From Asterias rubens (lineage: Eukaryota; Echinodermata; Asteroidea; Forcipulatida; Asteriidae), in assembly GCF_902459465.1 (NCBI RefSeq), contig NC_047083.1, positions 8,113,526 through 8,177,525 on the forward strand: 64,000 nt of DNA, given 5' to 3'. Position 1 is the first letter of the stretch. Every line of letters begins with the position of its first letter. Made by a program: the position numbers and the translations under genes. Below are positions 11,181 to 22,309 of this stretch, piece by piece. The notes beneath the pieces are model-generated. The model saw only the letters and a list, made by a program, of their open reading frames with translations, made no database searches and was not told where the DNA came from.

Positions 11181-11808
11181 AGACGTTGCCTTGGATCGGT
11201 CGAGCTGGGTCCAATTTCATAGAGCTGCTAAGCACAACAATTTGCTTAGCATGAAATGTTTGCCTTGATAAAAACAGGATTTCCAAACCAAATTTCTACG
11301 TGATTTTCAAGATAACCATACAACAGCTGAATACCAGTAACTAGGAAATGCAACAAAATGGAAATTTGGTTGGTAATCCTGTTTTTATCAAGGAAGAAAT
11401 TTCATGCTAAGCAAATTTTCGTGCTTAGCAGCTCTATGAAATTGGGCCCTGGTCTTTAAAAAGCGTATGTAACCGTTTGTTATAGAATGCATATTATGTA
11501 AAGAAAGATATTTTAAAAGTAGAATATAATGATCCACACAAGTATCACTCGAACTTGCGTGGTTTTCATTTTACCTCGTCGACAAACGGTTGGCCATAAA
11601 CGGGATTCAATTTTTGTTTTCCCATAAATGGCCGATCGTGTTAGTTTGCAAAGTAAAAGGAAAACCACGCAATTTCGAGGCAAATGTGTGTGGATCATTG
11701 TATTCTACTTTTAAAACATCTTTCCAACCACATGCATTCAAAAACAAACGGTTACAAACGCTTTTCAAAGACCAACTCGACCGATCCAAGGCAACATGTT
11801 CCTTTAAT
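11181..11808. mobile_element. Foldback element (CCTTGGATCGGTCGAG family), interrupted
   Basis: The left end GACGTTGCCTTGGATCGGTC and right end GACCGATCCAAGGCAACATG are inverted copies. The centre near 11600-11635 has an inverted CGGTTGGCCATAAA/TGGCCGATCG segment. The left arm is interrupted at 11209-11448 by another MITE. A clean copy lies at 14170-14556. Confidence 0.75.
11209..11448. mobile_element. GGGCCCAATTTCAT MITE with 4-bp target duplication
   Basis: Inverted ends GTCCAATTTCATAGAGCTGC and GCAGCTCTATGAAATTGGGC enclose inverted inner blocks (CCTTGATAAAAACAGGATT and complement). CTGG at 11205-11208 and 11449-11452 is the likely target duplication, since removing the element restores the foldback arm. 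Family members: 28405-28656 and half copies near 835-868 and 27950-28006. Confidence 0.8.
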
Positions 11809-12519
11809 ATTTAATATTTATAGATACCTCGTGTTTATTCTTCACACCATGCACAAATCGAACACCACTTATTTGTTCAACAATATTCAAAAAGTAAATC
11901 AAAATAAAAACATGAATGAATAAATTAATAACAACGATTACAAAATAAACTCATCAATTAAAGAAATTTAAATCAAATTGAAAACTAGTAAGAAAAACAA
12001 ATAAGTAAATATTTAAATATAGTTAAAAGTGCTTTCCCCTCCCATTCCAAACGAAAAGTACTTTTTTTCTGAGCGTGGGCCTTTAATCCACCCCATACGT
12101 TGTAATGATTCTGAATGCTGTGTTTATTTTCGTCCGCAAATAAAACGTGAGCACGATGATGAATATGATTTTTTTTTTACTTTTTAGGTTTTATTTTTGC
12201 ATGGTAAACCTTTATAAATCTTATTGTTTATCTCACTTAGGTCTGAATTGTATCCTTTTGCGCGAAATGGTAGTTTAAAACATCACATTACTTGTAATTC
12301 GTTTTGAACACAAAATGATATATTTGCTAAGTTCAAATGGGAGTAACTCAACAACGCGATACACCCAAAAGCTTAGAAATTTTATTATACCAAATAACTG
12401 CTGCTGGTGTGTTTTTTCCAGCCATGCATATAACTCAATTTTTTAAATCATCAACATCTGACTCATTTTCACAGAGCGGGTCACATATTTTGGCTTGATG
12501 AGAAACTATAAACTATAAA

Positions 12520-12770
12520 AACTCCCGGGTCAGAATTGACCCGGATTTGGGTCCCAGGGAGCCAGACCCAATTCTGGGTCTGTTTGACCCAGAATACGTG
12601 TCAATGTGACCCGGAGTCCGTGTGTGTGACCAGCAATTTGGTTTAAAGCGGAGATTTTGACTCGGACTCTAGGGCACATTGACACGGATTCCGGGTCAAA
12701 TTGACATAGAAATGGGTATGGCCCCCTGGGACCCAAATCCGGGTCAATTCTGTCTTGGAAGTTTTTAAAG
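12520..12770. mobile_element. Inverted-repeat element rich in GACCCGG
   Basis: The left arm (CAGAATTGACCCGGATTTGG, GTCCCAGGGAGCCAGACC) and right arm (CCCCCTGGGACCCAAATCC, GGGTCAATTCTG) are inverted copies around a spacer rich in GTGTCAATGTGACCCGG-like words. It lies directly downstream of the last recognised TIR-HEPN exon. Confidence 0.65.
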
Positions 12771-12816
12771 TGTAGTGTCACATTACTTCGGTCAGAGTGG
12801 AAAAACATTAATTTAC

Positions 12817-15196
12817 CTTGTTTACGCATTCTTCAAGGTCTTTATATTTCTTTCGTCCAAGTATCCCATACAGGTTGTCTTTAACCTTCTCTGTGGCTTC
12901 ATCTTTCCATTGTTTGTCCTGTTCTGCATTTGTTACGGACTTGTGATGCGCTAGCTCGTGGCGAATTTCGTGTACCTATAAAATAAATGTGAAAGTATAT
13001 CCGAGGAGTGATCAAGCAGATATATGGTATTAGCTTACAATTTATCTCATTTGTATATCATCTTTATTTGCACAGCAACGCTCCAGTTTGGTGTTAATGC
13101 AGTTTGTGGAGAACACAGTTACTTTTACTTTGCCCAATTAATTAGATATTTGTGAAGGTAGGTGATATAATTATCATCTAAAAATTGTGTTTACTTACCG
13201 TACCAAGCTTAACAATGTTTTCAGGGTTGATCTTGAAAACACTGCACCTTTTGAGAAGCTGAAGAATTCCATCGGTATCACAGTACTCCAGGATATTTCT
13301 TTCATTGGTGGACGGTGCACTTTGTTTCTTAAACAGAAACCCAGAGGCAAGCTTGAGGTAGCCTGATTGTGCATTGTTCAGCTGATGGATGATCAACGTC
13401 TGATGGTCAACGTCTGATGTATGCTTGACGTTGCATAGCTTCGGTGTCGAACCTTCTGTCCAATACTTTGTTTTTTTTATCTCATTAATCCACTCCCCTT
13501 CAGTTATTGAATAATACAATATATTAATAGTTAAATACAAAAATGTAATAAACAATATCACTGTAATGTGCTCCATAATGTTCAATGTGGCAGCTTTGTT
13601 TACTTTCAACCACAGCGCGCTTTCTTTCAGGTTGGCGCTTGAACTTCAAACAACCGTATGCTTGACGTTCAAGCAGCGATATAAAATTAATAAACAACCA
13701 AAGATGGCGCATCTTTCAGTTATAAGCGGTGACTTTAACGTACGAAAAAAATAATTCGAAAGGAACAATGATAATAAAATAAAATAAAAATTAATGCGCA
13801 CGCTACGACATAATAGGTAGGTTTAGATGACAAGGTATTAAACAATAGTCTAGTGCCTTTAATATGAAAACAGAATTGAGGGGTGAAAAACCTGTGTGGC
13901 TGGCGATTTCTTCTTTCATTTTTTGGTGCAACTCCTTCATCTTGGTGTCAATTTCGAAGTGATCAGCCAGTGCGATAACTGCTTCTTTGATTATCATTGT
14001 AACCTTTACAAGGTTTTGGGGCAGTTCTCCAACGTCTTCAATAGCAATGTTCGCAAGAGATTCCTAATTGATAAAGAGAGAACAGTTCGAACGTCAATTT
14101 AAATTCCGCACCGGTAAAGACAATCGCACACGATGCTGTAATTTCAGGTGTTTCGTCCACTACTTCTTTATCAAGGAACACGTTGCCTTGGATCGGTCGA
14201 GTTGGTCTATAAAAAGTGTTTGTAACCTTTTTAAAAAAATGCATTTTGGTAGCAAGATGTTGTTAAAGTAGAATACAATGATCCACATAAACATGCCTCG
14301 AAATTATTGCGCGGGTTTCCTTTCTCGTTGACTAACACGGTCGTCCATTTATGGGAGTCAAAATTTTGACTCCCATAAATGGACGACCGTGTTAGTTCGC
14401 AAAGTAAAAGGAAAACCACGCAATTTCGAGGCGAATGTGTGTGGATCATTGTATTCTACTTTTAAAACATCTGTCCAACCACAATATGCATTTTATAACA
14501 AACGGTTACAAAGTACGCTTTTTATAGACCAACTCGTCCGATCCAAGGCAACGTGTTACTTTAAAGCCATTGGACTATTTCAGTACAGAAACAAACAAAA
14601 ACAGTTCACAGATTTACAAATAACTTACAGGGTTTACAGAAGGTAGTGGTGAAAGACTTCTCTTGTAACATTATTCCATGAAATGCTTTACTTTTTGAGA
14701 AAACAGTAAAACAATATCAATTCTCGATGTCGAGAATTACGGATTTATTTTAAACACATGTCATGACACGGCGAAACGTGCGGATACAAGGGTGGGTTTT
14801 CCCGTTATTTTCTCCCGACTCCGATTTTTACAGGTTTGTTATTTTATACATAAGTTGTGATACACGAAGTGTGGGCCTTGGACAATACTGTTAACCGAAA
14901 GGGTCCAATTGCTTTAACTGAACACTTCCGAATAATACTAACATAGAAATATCTCACTGTTTTTGTGTTCGTAACCATCAAACAAATTTCCTGGTGTGCA
15001 GTTTAGTTTTCATTTTATTAAAGTTCAACTTGAACGAAATCACAAACACAAAAAAAGACAGAACTCCCTACGAATGCGAGACGAATGTTGATGTCACAGC
15101 TTAATTCGCAATAAATAATTCGCATCAGTTGACTTGTGTGCCCAACTTCTGCGAAACAGTTGCTGTGAAAGCAACCCTTCATGTGAATATATTGTT

Positions 15197-15236
<40 letters not shown>

Positions 15237-15311
15237 TGTTTGTGTGTTTGTTTGTTTGTTTGTGTGTCTGTTTGTTTGTTTGTTTGTTTGTTTGTTTGTT
15301 TGTTTGTTTGT

Positions 15312-15347
<36 letters not shown>

Positions 15348-16048
15348 TTGTTTGTTTGTTTGCTTGTTTGTTTGTTTGTTTGCTTGTATGCTTATACTTA
15401 TCCTTAGTCATTGTGCAATCAGCTTTTAGCTTTGAGATTCGAACCCACAACATTGTGATTGCAAGTCAATCACTTGACCACAGTGACATATATGCTGTCA
15501 GTTGTTGTTAGTGTTATTTCTTGTTTGTATCATCAAAGGCACATTATCAAATATTTATCTAATCTGCCCACAATTATCCATGCCTGGGAGACCATAAGCG
15601 AATTTGAACTTACCAAAAGTAATTCACGATCATAGACGTTCTTTATCTCTAACACGACGTCTTTGTTAGATCTACTAAATCCTTCAATGCACTCCAAATG
15701 CTGAAGAACATCAGAGACTTGGTTCGTTTCACAGAGCTGGACGTGAACAATCTTTTTCTTTCCAGTCTTGGCCACCTCATGAACAGATATATTTGATTCA
15801 AACTCATTCCAATTGTCTCTGCTAAAGTCAGGTGTAGAGATTATACAAATCACAAGCGCAGATTTCGTCAGCAAAATGCGTGATTTTACTTTGGAATTTC
15901 CAAGTGGCAGATCTTCATATGACCCTACATTTAAACACTTTCCGTCCTCTTTAGTAAGTATGCGTAGTTCCTTCTCAATATTGCGTGCCCGTTTAGATTT
16001 CTTGTGGTAGAAAAGGGCTACATCAACCTTTTCTGACGTGGCACTCAT
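12817..16048 (-). CDS. TIR-like / HEPN-like two-domain protein (3' end not found)
   Basis: Four exons on the minus strand: 16048-15614, 14063-13892, 13497-13199, 12975-12817 (phases 0,1,0,0), giving 355 codons without a stop; later exons must lie below 12817. Residues 1-145 look like a TIR domain: strand KVDVALFYHKK, a YEDLPLGN loop where TIRs have RDxxPG, then SALVICIISTPDFSRDNWNE with Glu84 four residues after Trp80, the WCxxE Glu position. Residues 146-203 are helical (KMKELHQKMKEEI). Residues 204-355 look like a DZIP3-type HEPN domain: W-rich start, DGILQLLKRCSVFKINPENI, then VHEIRHELAHH with R307-H308-x3-H312, the HEPN RxxxxH motif. The start is chosen at MSATSEK because a TTCACAG acceptor at 16073 makes the upstream part a 5' UTR exon. 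The exon 2 donor (CAG/GTTTTT) is weak. Domain names come from motif reading only. Function could be NAD+-linked or RNA-linked defence, by inference. Confidence 0.68.
14170..14556. mobile_element. Foldback element, complete copy
   Basis: Ends CACGTTGCCTTGGATCGGTC and CGATCCAAGGCAACGTG are inverted copies; the centre is a tight palindrome at 14341-14390 (TGGGAGTCAAAATTTTGACT). It lies in the TIR-HEPN intron 1, directly beside the TTAA element at 14565. Confidence 0.85.
14565..14913. mobile_element. TTAA-flanked MITE, family B
   Basis: Starts AGCCATTGGACTATTTC and ends AAAGGGTCCAATTGCT, with TTAA at 14561-14564 and 14914-14917. The interior has TTCTCGATGTCGAGAATT and CATGACACGGCGAAACGTGC. Family B differs from family A except in its terminal GGACAC-like core. 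Other copies: 21638, 24603 and 52148. Confidence 0.85.
15197..15400 (+). repeat. Compound microsatellite (TG)n/(TTTG)n/(TTGC)n
   Basis: About 200 bp: TG dinucleotides, then TTTG tetramers, then GCTT tetramers and TTTG again. Cys/Val/Leu-rich frames on both strands here are artefacts. Confidence 0.97.
15425..15492 (-). repeat. tRNA-like SINE head fragment
   Basis: On the minus strand: ACTGTGGTCAAGTGATTGAC, an anticodon-like CTTGCAA loop, and GGGTTCGAATCTC as B-box. No paired acceptor ends. Directly beside the microsatellite. Confidence 0.5.
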
Positions 16049-16212
16049 AGTGATACGATTGTGGAATGGATCCTGTGAATGTAACAATGTTGAACAAAAC
16101 GAGTTACTATCACAAATTGTATGGGCGTGTACACGTCAAAGACCACTATTATTTTGCACTTGTATCCCAACATGTTCATAAATTAACCAATCTGTGAAAG
16201 CTCGGGCTTTAA

Positions 16213-16587
16213 AGGCACTGGACACCATTGGTAATTACTCAAAATTATTGTTACCATAAAAACTTACTTGGTAACGGGCAATGGAGAGCTGTTGATGTAT
16301 ACAACATTGTGAGAAACGGCTCCCTCTGAAGTAACGTAGTCTTTGAGAAAGGAGTAATTTCTCACTAAAACATTTGAATTGCCTTCGAGACCTCAGCTGC
16401 AGTCTCGAATTCAAGCATCTGAAAGCACAAAACTTGTGCGACAAGGGTGTTTTCCCCCCATTATTCTATCGCAACTTTGACGACCACTTGAGCTCAAATT
16501 TTCACAGGTTTGTTATTTTATGCATACGTTGAGATACACCAAGTGAGAAGTCTGGTCTTTGACAATTAACAAAGGTGTCCAGTTCCT
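16213..16587. mobile_element. TTAA-flanked MITE, family A
   Basis: Starts AGGCACTGGACACCATTGG and ends AAGGTGTCCAGTTCCT with TTAA on both sides (16209-16212, 16588-16591). A truncated second copy follows at about 16600-16800 (GAGGGAGCCGTTTATAATAA). Confidence 0.85.
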
Positions 16588-17299
16588 TTAATTGGTCATT
16601 AAAGTTGCAAGAATGAATGTTAAAACTCCCCTGTTGCAAAAAGTATGTGTGAGCTTTCAGATGCTTGAGAAAGGCTTCAGGCCTGAAGTCTTCCTCAAAT
16701 TAAGTTAATTTAGGAAGAAATTACCTCTTTCTTAAAAACTACGTTGCTTCAGAGGGAGCCGTTTATAATAATGGTTCACACTATCATCAGCTCTCCATCC
16801 AGCCATTCATTCATTCATTCATTCATTCGGAACTTTCATTCATTATTGATTTATTCTTTAAGAACAAAATTCCCTTGGCGACCAGAGGTCGAATTACAGG
16901 ACAATATACACAGATTAAAAATTAGAAAAAATTACAATCCGTTGCCATGCTAGTAATATTTTTGATTAACCCTCTTGCTGTCTGACCATTCAATACCATT
17001 CACTGTGGTTTTGAATGATAGATAAGCTATGCAAGCCTTGCAATATGATACCATGAGGGAATGCGTGTATATAGTACTCAGTTAGTTCTGTGCACAGTTC
17101 TGTCACCATACACAACTTTGGCAGTTGAATGGTTTCAAATGGTTGGTCAACTCACTTGAAAATGTTGCGAACAGTAAGGGTCTGGGTATTTTTATACAAT
17201 TTCCACAGATTGACATCAAACTTAAACAGTTTAAAGATAATGATAGTAGAAAGCGTCCATAAAAGTAATACTTGCTGAGGTGCTGTATTTCTTTAGAAA

Positions 17300-19128
17300 T
17301 GAGTAAAACAATATAATAGATGTTAAATTTGCATCGGGGATAAAGAATATTGTTTTATTGTTTTATTTTTATTTTATTTTACCCATACACCGATGTGTGT
17401 TAGTACTGTATACTCAGTACTTTCCCGAGTCCTGTGAAAACAAATATCACAGGCATGTTACTCGGGTGGGATTCGAACCCACGACCCTTGCAATTCTAGA
17501 GCAGTGTCTTACCAACTAGACTACCGAGGTTGCCCGGCAGCTAGAGGCAGTTCGAATCCTATGTTTTGGCAGCGGGTACCGCAACGATATAATAGATGTT
17601 AAATTTGCATCGGGGATAAAGAATATTAATTTTGTTTTTTTTACCCATACACCGATGTGTGTTAGCACTGAATACTCGGTACTTTCCCGAGTCCTGTGAA
17701 AAAATATCACAGGCATGTTACTCGGGTGGGATTCGAACCCACGACCCTTGCAATTCTAGAGCAGTGTCTTACCAACTAGACTACCGAGGTTGCCCGGCAG
17801 CTAGAGGCAGTTCGAATCCTATGTTTTGGCAGCGGGTACCGCAACGATATAATAGATGTTAAATTTGCATCGGGGATAAAGAATATTAATTTTGTTTTTT
17901 TTACCCATACACCGATGTGTGTTAGCACTGAATACTCGGTACTTTCCCGAGTCCTGTGAAAAAATATCACAGGCATGTTACTCGGGTGGGATTCGAACCC
18001 ATGACCCTTGCAATTCTAGAGCAGTGTCTTACCAACTAGACTACCGAGGTTGCCCGGCAGCTAGAGGCAGTTCGAATCCTATGTTTTGGCAGCGGGTACC
18101 GCAACGATATAATAGATGTTAAATTTGCATCGGGGATAAAGAATATTAATTTTGTTTTTTTTTACCCATACACCGATGTGTGTTAGCACTGAATACTCGG
18201 TACTTTCCCGAGTCCTGTGAAAAAATATCACAGGCATGTTACTCGGGTGGGATTCGAACCCACGACCCTTGCAATTCTAGAGCAGTGTCTTACCAACTAG
18301 ACTACCGAGGTTGCCCGGCAGCTAGAGGCAGTTCGAATCCTATGTTTTGGCAGCGGGTACCGCAACGATATAATAGATGTTAAATTTGCATCGGGGATAA
18401 AGAATATTAATTTTGTTTTTTTTACCCATACACCGATGTGTGTTAGCACTGAATACTCGGTACTTTCCCGAGTCCTGTGAAAAAATATCACAGGCATGTT
18501 ACTCGGGTGGGATTCGAACCCACGACCCTTGCAATTCTAGAGCAGTGTCTTACCAACTAGACTACCGAGGTTGCCCGGCAGCTAGAGGCAGTTCGAATCC
18601 TATGTTTTGGCAGCGGGTACCGCAACGATATAATAGATGTTAAATTTGCATCGGGGATAAAGAATATTAATTTTGTTTTTTTTACCGATGTGTGTTAGCA
18701 CTGAATACTCGGTACTTTCCCGAGTCCTGTGAAAAAATATCACAGGCATGTTACTCGGGTGGGATTCGAACCCACGACCCTTGCAATTCTAGAGCAGTGT
18801 CTTACCAACTAGACTACCGAGGTTGCCCGGTAGCTAGAGGCAGTTCGAATCCTATGTTTTGGCAGCGGGTACCGCAACGATATAATAGATGTTAAATTTG
18901 CATCGGGGATAAAGAATATTAATTTTGTTTTTTTTACCCATACACCGATGTGTGTTAGCACTGAATACTCGGTACTTTCCCGAGTCCTGTGAAAAAATAT
19001 CACAGGCATGTTACTCGGGTGGGATTCGAACCCACGACCCTTGCAATTCTAGAGCAGTGTCTTACCTTTTTTCACAGGACTCGGGAAAGTACTGAGTATA
19101 CAGTGCTAACACACATCGGTGTATGGGT
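17300..19128 (-). repeat. Tandem array of a 260-bp tRNA-like SINE unit
   Basis: About seven near-identical units: boundaries at TAATAGATGTTAAATTTGC (17310, 17586, 17846, 18106, 18367, 18627, 18879). Spacing is about 260 bp, with one 252-bp unit lacking part of CCCATACACCG. The minus strand of each holds a tRNA-like cloverleaf. The last unit breaks at about 19063 and an inverted copy of the unit's 5' part follows (19066-19128). A lone copy lies at 40045-40255. Confidence 0.93.
17460..17530 (-). tRNA. tRNA-like module of the SINE (first of about seven)
   Basis: The minus strand folds as a class I tRNA: D stem GTCT/AGAC, anticodon loop CTAGAAT, 5-nt variable loop, perfect T arm GTGGG-TTCGAAT-CCCAC, and acceptor with five of seven pairs. 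A-box TAGTCTAGTTGG and B-box GGTTCGAATCC are intact. The anticodon position would read AGA, but the anticodon stem has two mismatches and a Ser tRNA would need a long variable arm, so a SINE promoter module is likelier than a working tRNA. Repeated at about 17720, 17980, 18241, 18501, 18753 and 19013. Confidence 0.55.
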
Positions 19129-19135
19129 GAAAAGG

Positions 19136-19225
19136 TGTTTTAGCATGTAAAAACGTATTAACCAGTTATGGTATTTTACCATCATACCATAACTGGTTTA
19201 AACACGTTTTTACATGCTAAAATAA
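19136..19225. repeat. Long hairpin beside the SINE array
   Basis: Arms TTTTAGCATGTAAAAACGT...AACCAGTTATGGTAT and their complements fold back around TTTTACCATCA. Perfect for most of 40 bp. Confidence 0.85.
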
Positions 19226-19321
19226 TTTTCGTCTCACTGACGACCGAGACGAAAATCATTTTCGTGACATTGTTTTACTCATTTCTCAAAAACTACAGCA
19301 CCTCAGCAAGTAATATTTTAA

Positions 19322-19702
19322 AGACACTGGAGACTATTGGTAATTGTCAAAGACTAGTCTTCACAGTTGGTGTATCTCAACATATGCATAAAGTAACAAA
19401 CCAGTGAAAATTTGAGCTCATTCGGTCGTCGAAGTTGAGAGATATTAATGAAAGAAAAAACACCCTTGTCACACGTAGTTGTGTGCTTTCGATGCTTGAT
19501 TTCGAGACCTCAAAATAATTATAAGTCTGATGTCGCGAAATCAAACTCGTGGAAAATTACTTCTTTCTCGAAAACTACATCACTTTAGAGGGAGCCATTT
19601 CTCACAATGTTTTATACTATCAATCTCTCCCCATTACTCGTAATCAAGTAAGGTTTTTTGATAATAATTATTTTGAGTAATAACCAATAGTGTCCACTGC
19701 CT
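19322..19702. mobile_element. TTAA-flanked MITE, family A
   Basis: Starts AGACACTGGAGACTATTGG and ends ATAGTGTCCACTGCCT, with TTAA at 19318-19321 and 19703-19706. Confidence 0.88.
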
Positions 19703-20289
19703 TTAATAAAATTAATGTAAATCTGTGTACATTATGTTTTAAAGTCCCAGAAGGATTCGGAACATTTTAATGCAGTGATATGATAGTTAAAGGGAAGTAT
19801 ACGTTTTTTTTTAACCGTTGGATAAATTTCATCCTCTAAATAAAACCTTTGAAAATTTCATTTCAAAGAGTGGTCGCGTTTTTGAGATCACAAAAATCCA
19901 GAGGAATGTCCAAGCCGGAAGAACAATCGGTAGTTTTTCATATTCAAATTTTTGGGGGATACAAACTAATAAATTGTTGTCCATACCCACAAATGCCACA
20001 TTCAATGCAATAACTTATCAATAGAGTACGTTCATCATCTTTTTCGTGTATTGTGCAGAAAGTTTTCTGAAGTATACTTGTACATTCATTGGTACAATAC
20101 CATTTTAGCATTCCGAAGCGGCATGTACCAAAATCTGGCAGCCACAAACGGCTGCAAGATCTGATAAAAAAAAGGTAAACATAAAAATGTCATCCCATCT
20201 GTAGTGTCTGTGTTATTCTAAAACATCTTTTGGTGTGTGTTTTATATAATTTTTGACGATTTGTTACCAATAATTGTTGTGTTTTACAA

Positions 20290-20385
20290 GTGTAACGACT
20301 GGGCCTCGAATCCATAAACCGTTGATTCGAAACACCATCGCTTGAGCCTTGTGCTTGCTATTATCCGCTCGGCCATAACATACAC
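20290..20385 (-). repeat. Leu-tRNA-like SINE head
   Basis: On the minus strand: TTATGGCCGAGCGGATAATA (A-box), CAAGGCTCAAGCGATGG as anticodon arm, and GGATTCGAGGCCCAG as B-box. The long-variable-arm spacing suggests a Leu-type origin. It abuts the left end of the 1.8-kb duplication. Confidence 0.55.
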
Positions 20386-20656
20386 ACAACGGGGCTTAGA
20401 CCCAAATCGTGATGAAAATCCGCTAGTTCAAGTCTAAATTAATTACCGCAGAAAACTTACCTGTGGAAATGATAAAGAACTTGGGCAACGTTGTCTTCTC
20501 TGTAGTAGGTAAGGAGGCGGCTGCAACTTATAACGTGTGGACAAATCAGAAGGAAGCAGGATACAAAACTTATAACGAACGTCCAAGGGAATTTACTTCA
20601 TGTGCAACGAAAAAATGACTTTGCAGAAAGCAGCAAAACAAAATGGCTCTATTAGT

Positions 20657-21084
20657 ACGGAGCCCCTAAAGGGTCAAAGTAAACAAAATCAATGTACAGT
20701 TGAACATAATACGTTCCATCAAATATTGTTTTTAATCCCTCTAATATGTTGCTACCTCAAAATTGTGTAGGGACCTATAGGCTATTTCGTTCCCTTGCTC
20801 GAAATGTTATTTCTAAAAACAACTTTTGTCAAGGGAACGACATAATATTGCTGTAAATTTTTATATGTAACTATTTTTTTGTATGAACTGTAAATTTTAC
20901 TTTATTTTGGCCGTTGGCCACGAATGTAAAAAGAAATAAACCATCTATCTATCAATATATATTCTGAGGTTAAACGAGCTAGTATTTAAAGGGAATGAAA
21001 TACCAACTCGAATGAAGTAATTTCAGAATTTTGTTTTACCTTTTTCAATTTTTTTTTTACTTGTCCCTTTAGGGGCTCCGTAGA
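20657..21084. mobile_element. MITE with GGAGCCCCTAAAGGG termini
   Basis: Inverted ends TACGGAGCCCCTAAAGGGTC and CCCTTTAGGGGCTCCGTA. The interior holds GTTCCCTTGCTCGAAATG with a later complement. The duplicated copy is at 23637-24049. Confidence 0.8.
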
Positions 21085-21637
21085 AATGTCCCTTTTGCCG
21101 CGCCGATGAGTTCATGTTTTTATGCAGTTGTATTTTGCACAATGGCATAATATACCCGCCCACATTCAGCAATTGGTGTCGCGGGCGCTTTTCTATTCCT
21201 ATAGGATTGCGTGCAAATTGTGCGGTTTCTTTTAGGGAAAAACCCAGAGTTATTTTGTACTATACAGGTGTCATGCCCTTGAACTTAATTCGCTCACAAT
21301 GAACTTTACGAGCATTGAGCTGCTGAACATTTATTGCTTTTTGTGTAAATACCCACAGCTTGCGGATAGCTGGACCCAATTTCATTAATAGGTTGCTGAT
21401 AGTTACTTTTTTGAAGCATAATTTCCAAACTTTCCCTGTTGTCTGAATTGATTTATTTTTGCTATTTTCGATAAACTCAACCTTCCTTAACAAATGGACG
21501 AACTGTATATTGAAAGTCCTATGAAAATTCAATTCAATTCAATTCAGAAATGGTTTATTAATACATGTTTCGCAGCTAAAAACTGAATTTCACATGTCAA
21601 CATCATGCTAAAAACAGTACACCAAAATAGTAAATAA

Positions 21638-21987
21638 AGGCAGTGGACACTGTTGGTAAACAGCAATGTCCAAGGCCCACACTTCGTGTGAACATTTAGA
21701 CTACACTTCGTGTGAACATTTAGACTCAATCGGTCATCGGAGTCGGGAGAAAATAACGGGAAAACCCACCCTTGTTTCCGCACGTTTTGCCGTGTCAGTG
21801 ACATGTGTTTAAATAAATCCGTTTTTCTCGATATCGAGAATTGATATTGTTTTACTGTTTTCTCAAAAAGTAAAGCATTTCTTGGAATAAAATTTCAAGG
21901 GAAGTCTTTCAACATTACCTTCTGTAAACCCTGTAAGTTATTTGTAAATCTGTGAACTTTTTTTTTGTACCGAAAGTGTCCAATGGC
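21638..21987. mobile_element. TTAA MITE, family B (duplicated copy)
   Basis: Begins AGGCAGTGGACACTGTTGG and ends AAAGTGTCCAATGGCT before TTAA (21988-21991). The left flank is decayed (TAAATA). A GTGTGAACATTTAGACT block is locally doubled. The sister copy is at about 24603-24934. Confidence 0.75.
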
Positions 21988-22309
21988 TTTAACCCTCTCA
22001 TGCGCAATTTATTTTCTAAGTGTTGAAAAACAAAAAGAAATTGCTTTTCGATTTAAATCGGGTAGTTAAAGTCATGTGATTTTTTTTTAATTGATCCATT
22101 AATGAGTTATTCAATGTCCTCATTATTTTGAGGACACTGCGCCATGATGACATGAAACCAGCACCATTAACAATACACTGTTCACATGCGAATATGCCAT
22201 TATAGGTATGCTGTAGTGTTTTGTTCAAGAAGTTTGACTCTCCCTAATACAGGTTCTTAAAGGATTTTAATAAGATTCTTATAATATAAGATTCTCATGA
22301 GAGTATTTC

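Larger units (their letters stand above)
20380..22245 (+). repeat. 1.8-kb duplication, left copy
   Basis: Direct duplicate of 23390-25190, mostly about 95% alike by eye. Landmarks present in both: CAACGGGGMTTAGACCCAAA, GCCGTTGGCCACGAATGTAA, AAAACAAAAAGAAATTGC. It contains a MITE (20657-21084) and a family B TTAA element (21638-21987). Indels account for the length difference. No intact gene seen. Confidence 0.9.

Noticed and set aside
12530..12829. 99-codon minus-strand frame rich in Asp/Pro/Gly
   Set aside because: Lies in the GACCC-rich inverted repeat element; no splice link to the TIR-HEPN exons.
15094..15511. Cys/Val/Leu- or Lys/Gln/Thr-rich frames
   Set aside because: Products of the TG/TTTG microsatellite.
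17632..18895. Repeated 66-76-codon frames reading GGIRTHDPCNSRAVSYQ on both strands
   Set aside because: They are translations of the tRNA-like SINE unit (T arm and D arm), with no independent gene features.
17300..19065. CRISPR-like direct repeats
   Set aside because: Units are 260 bp with no short-repeat/unique-spacer pattern, and the genome is eukaryotic.
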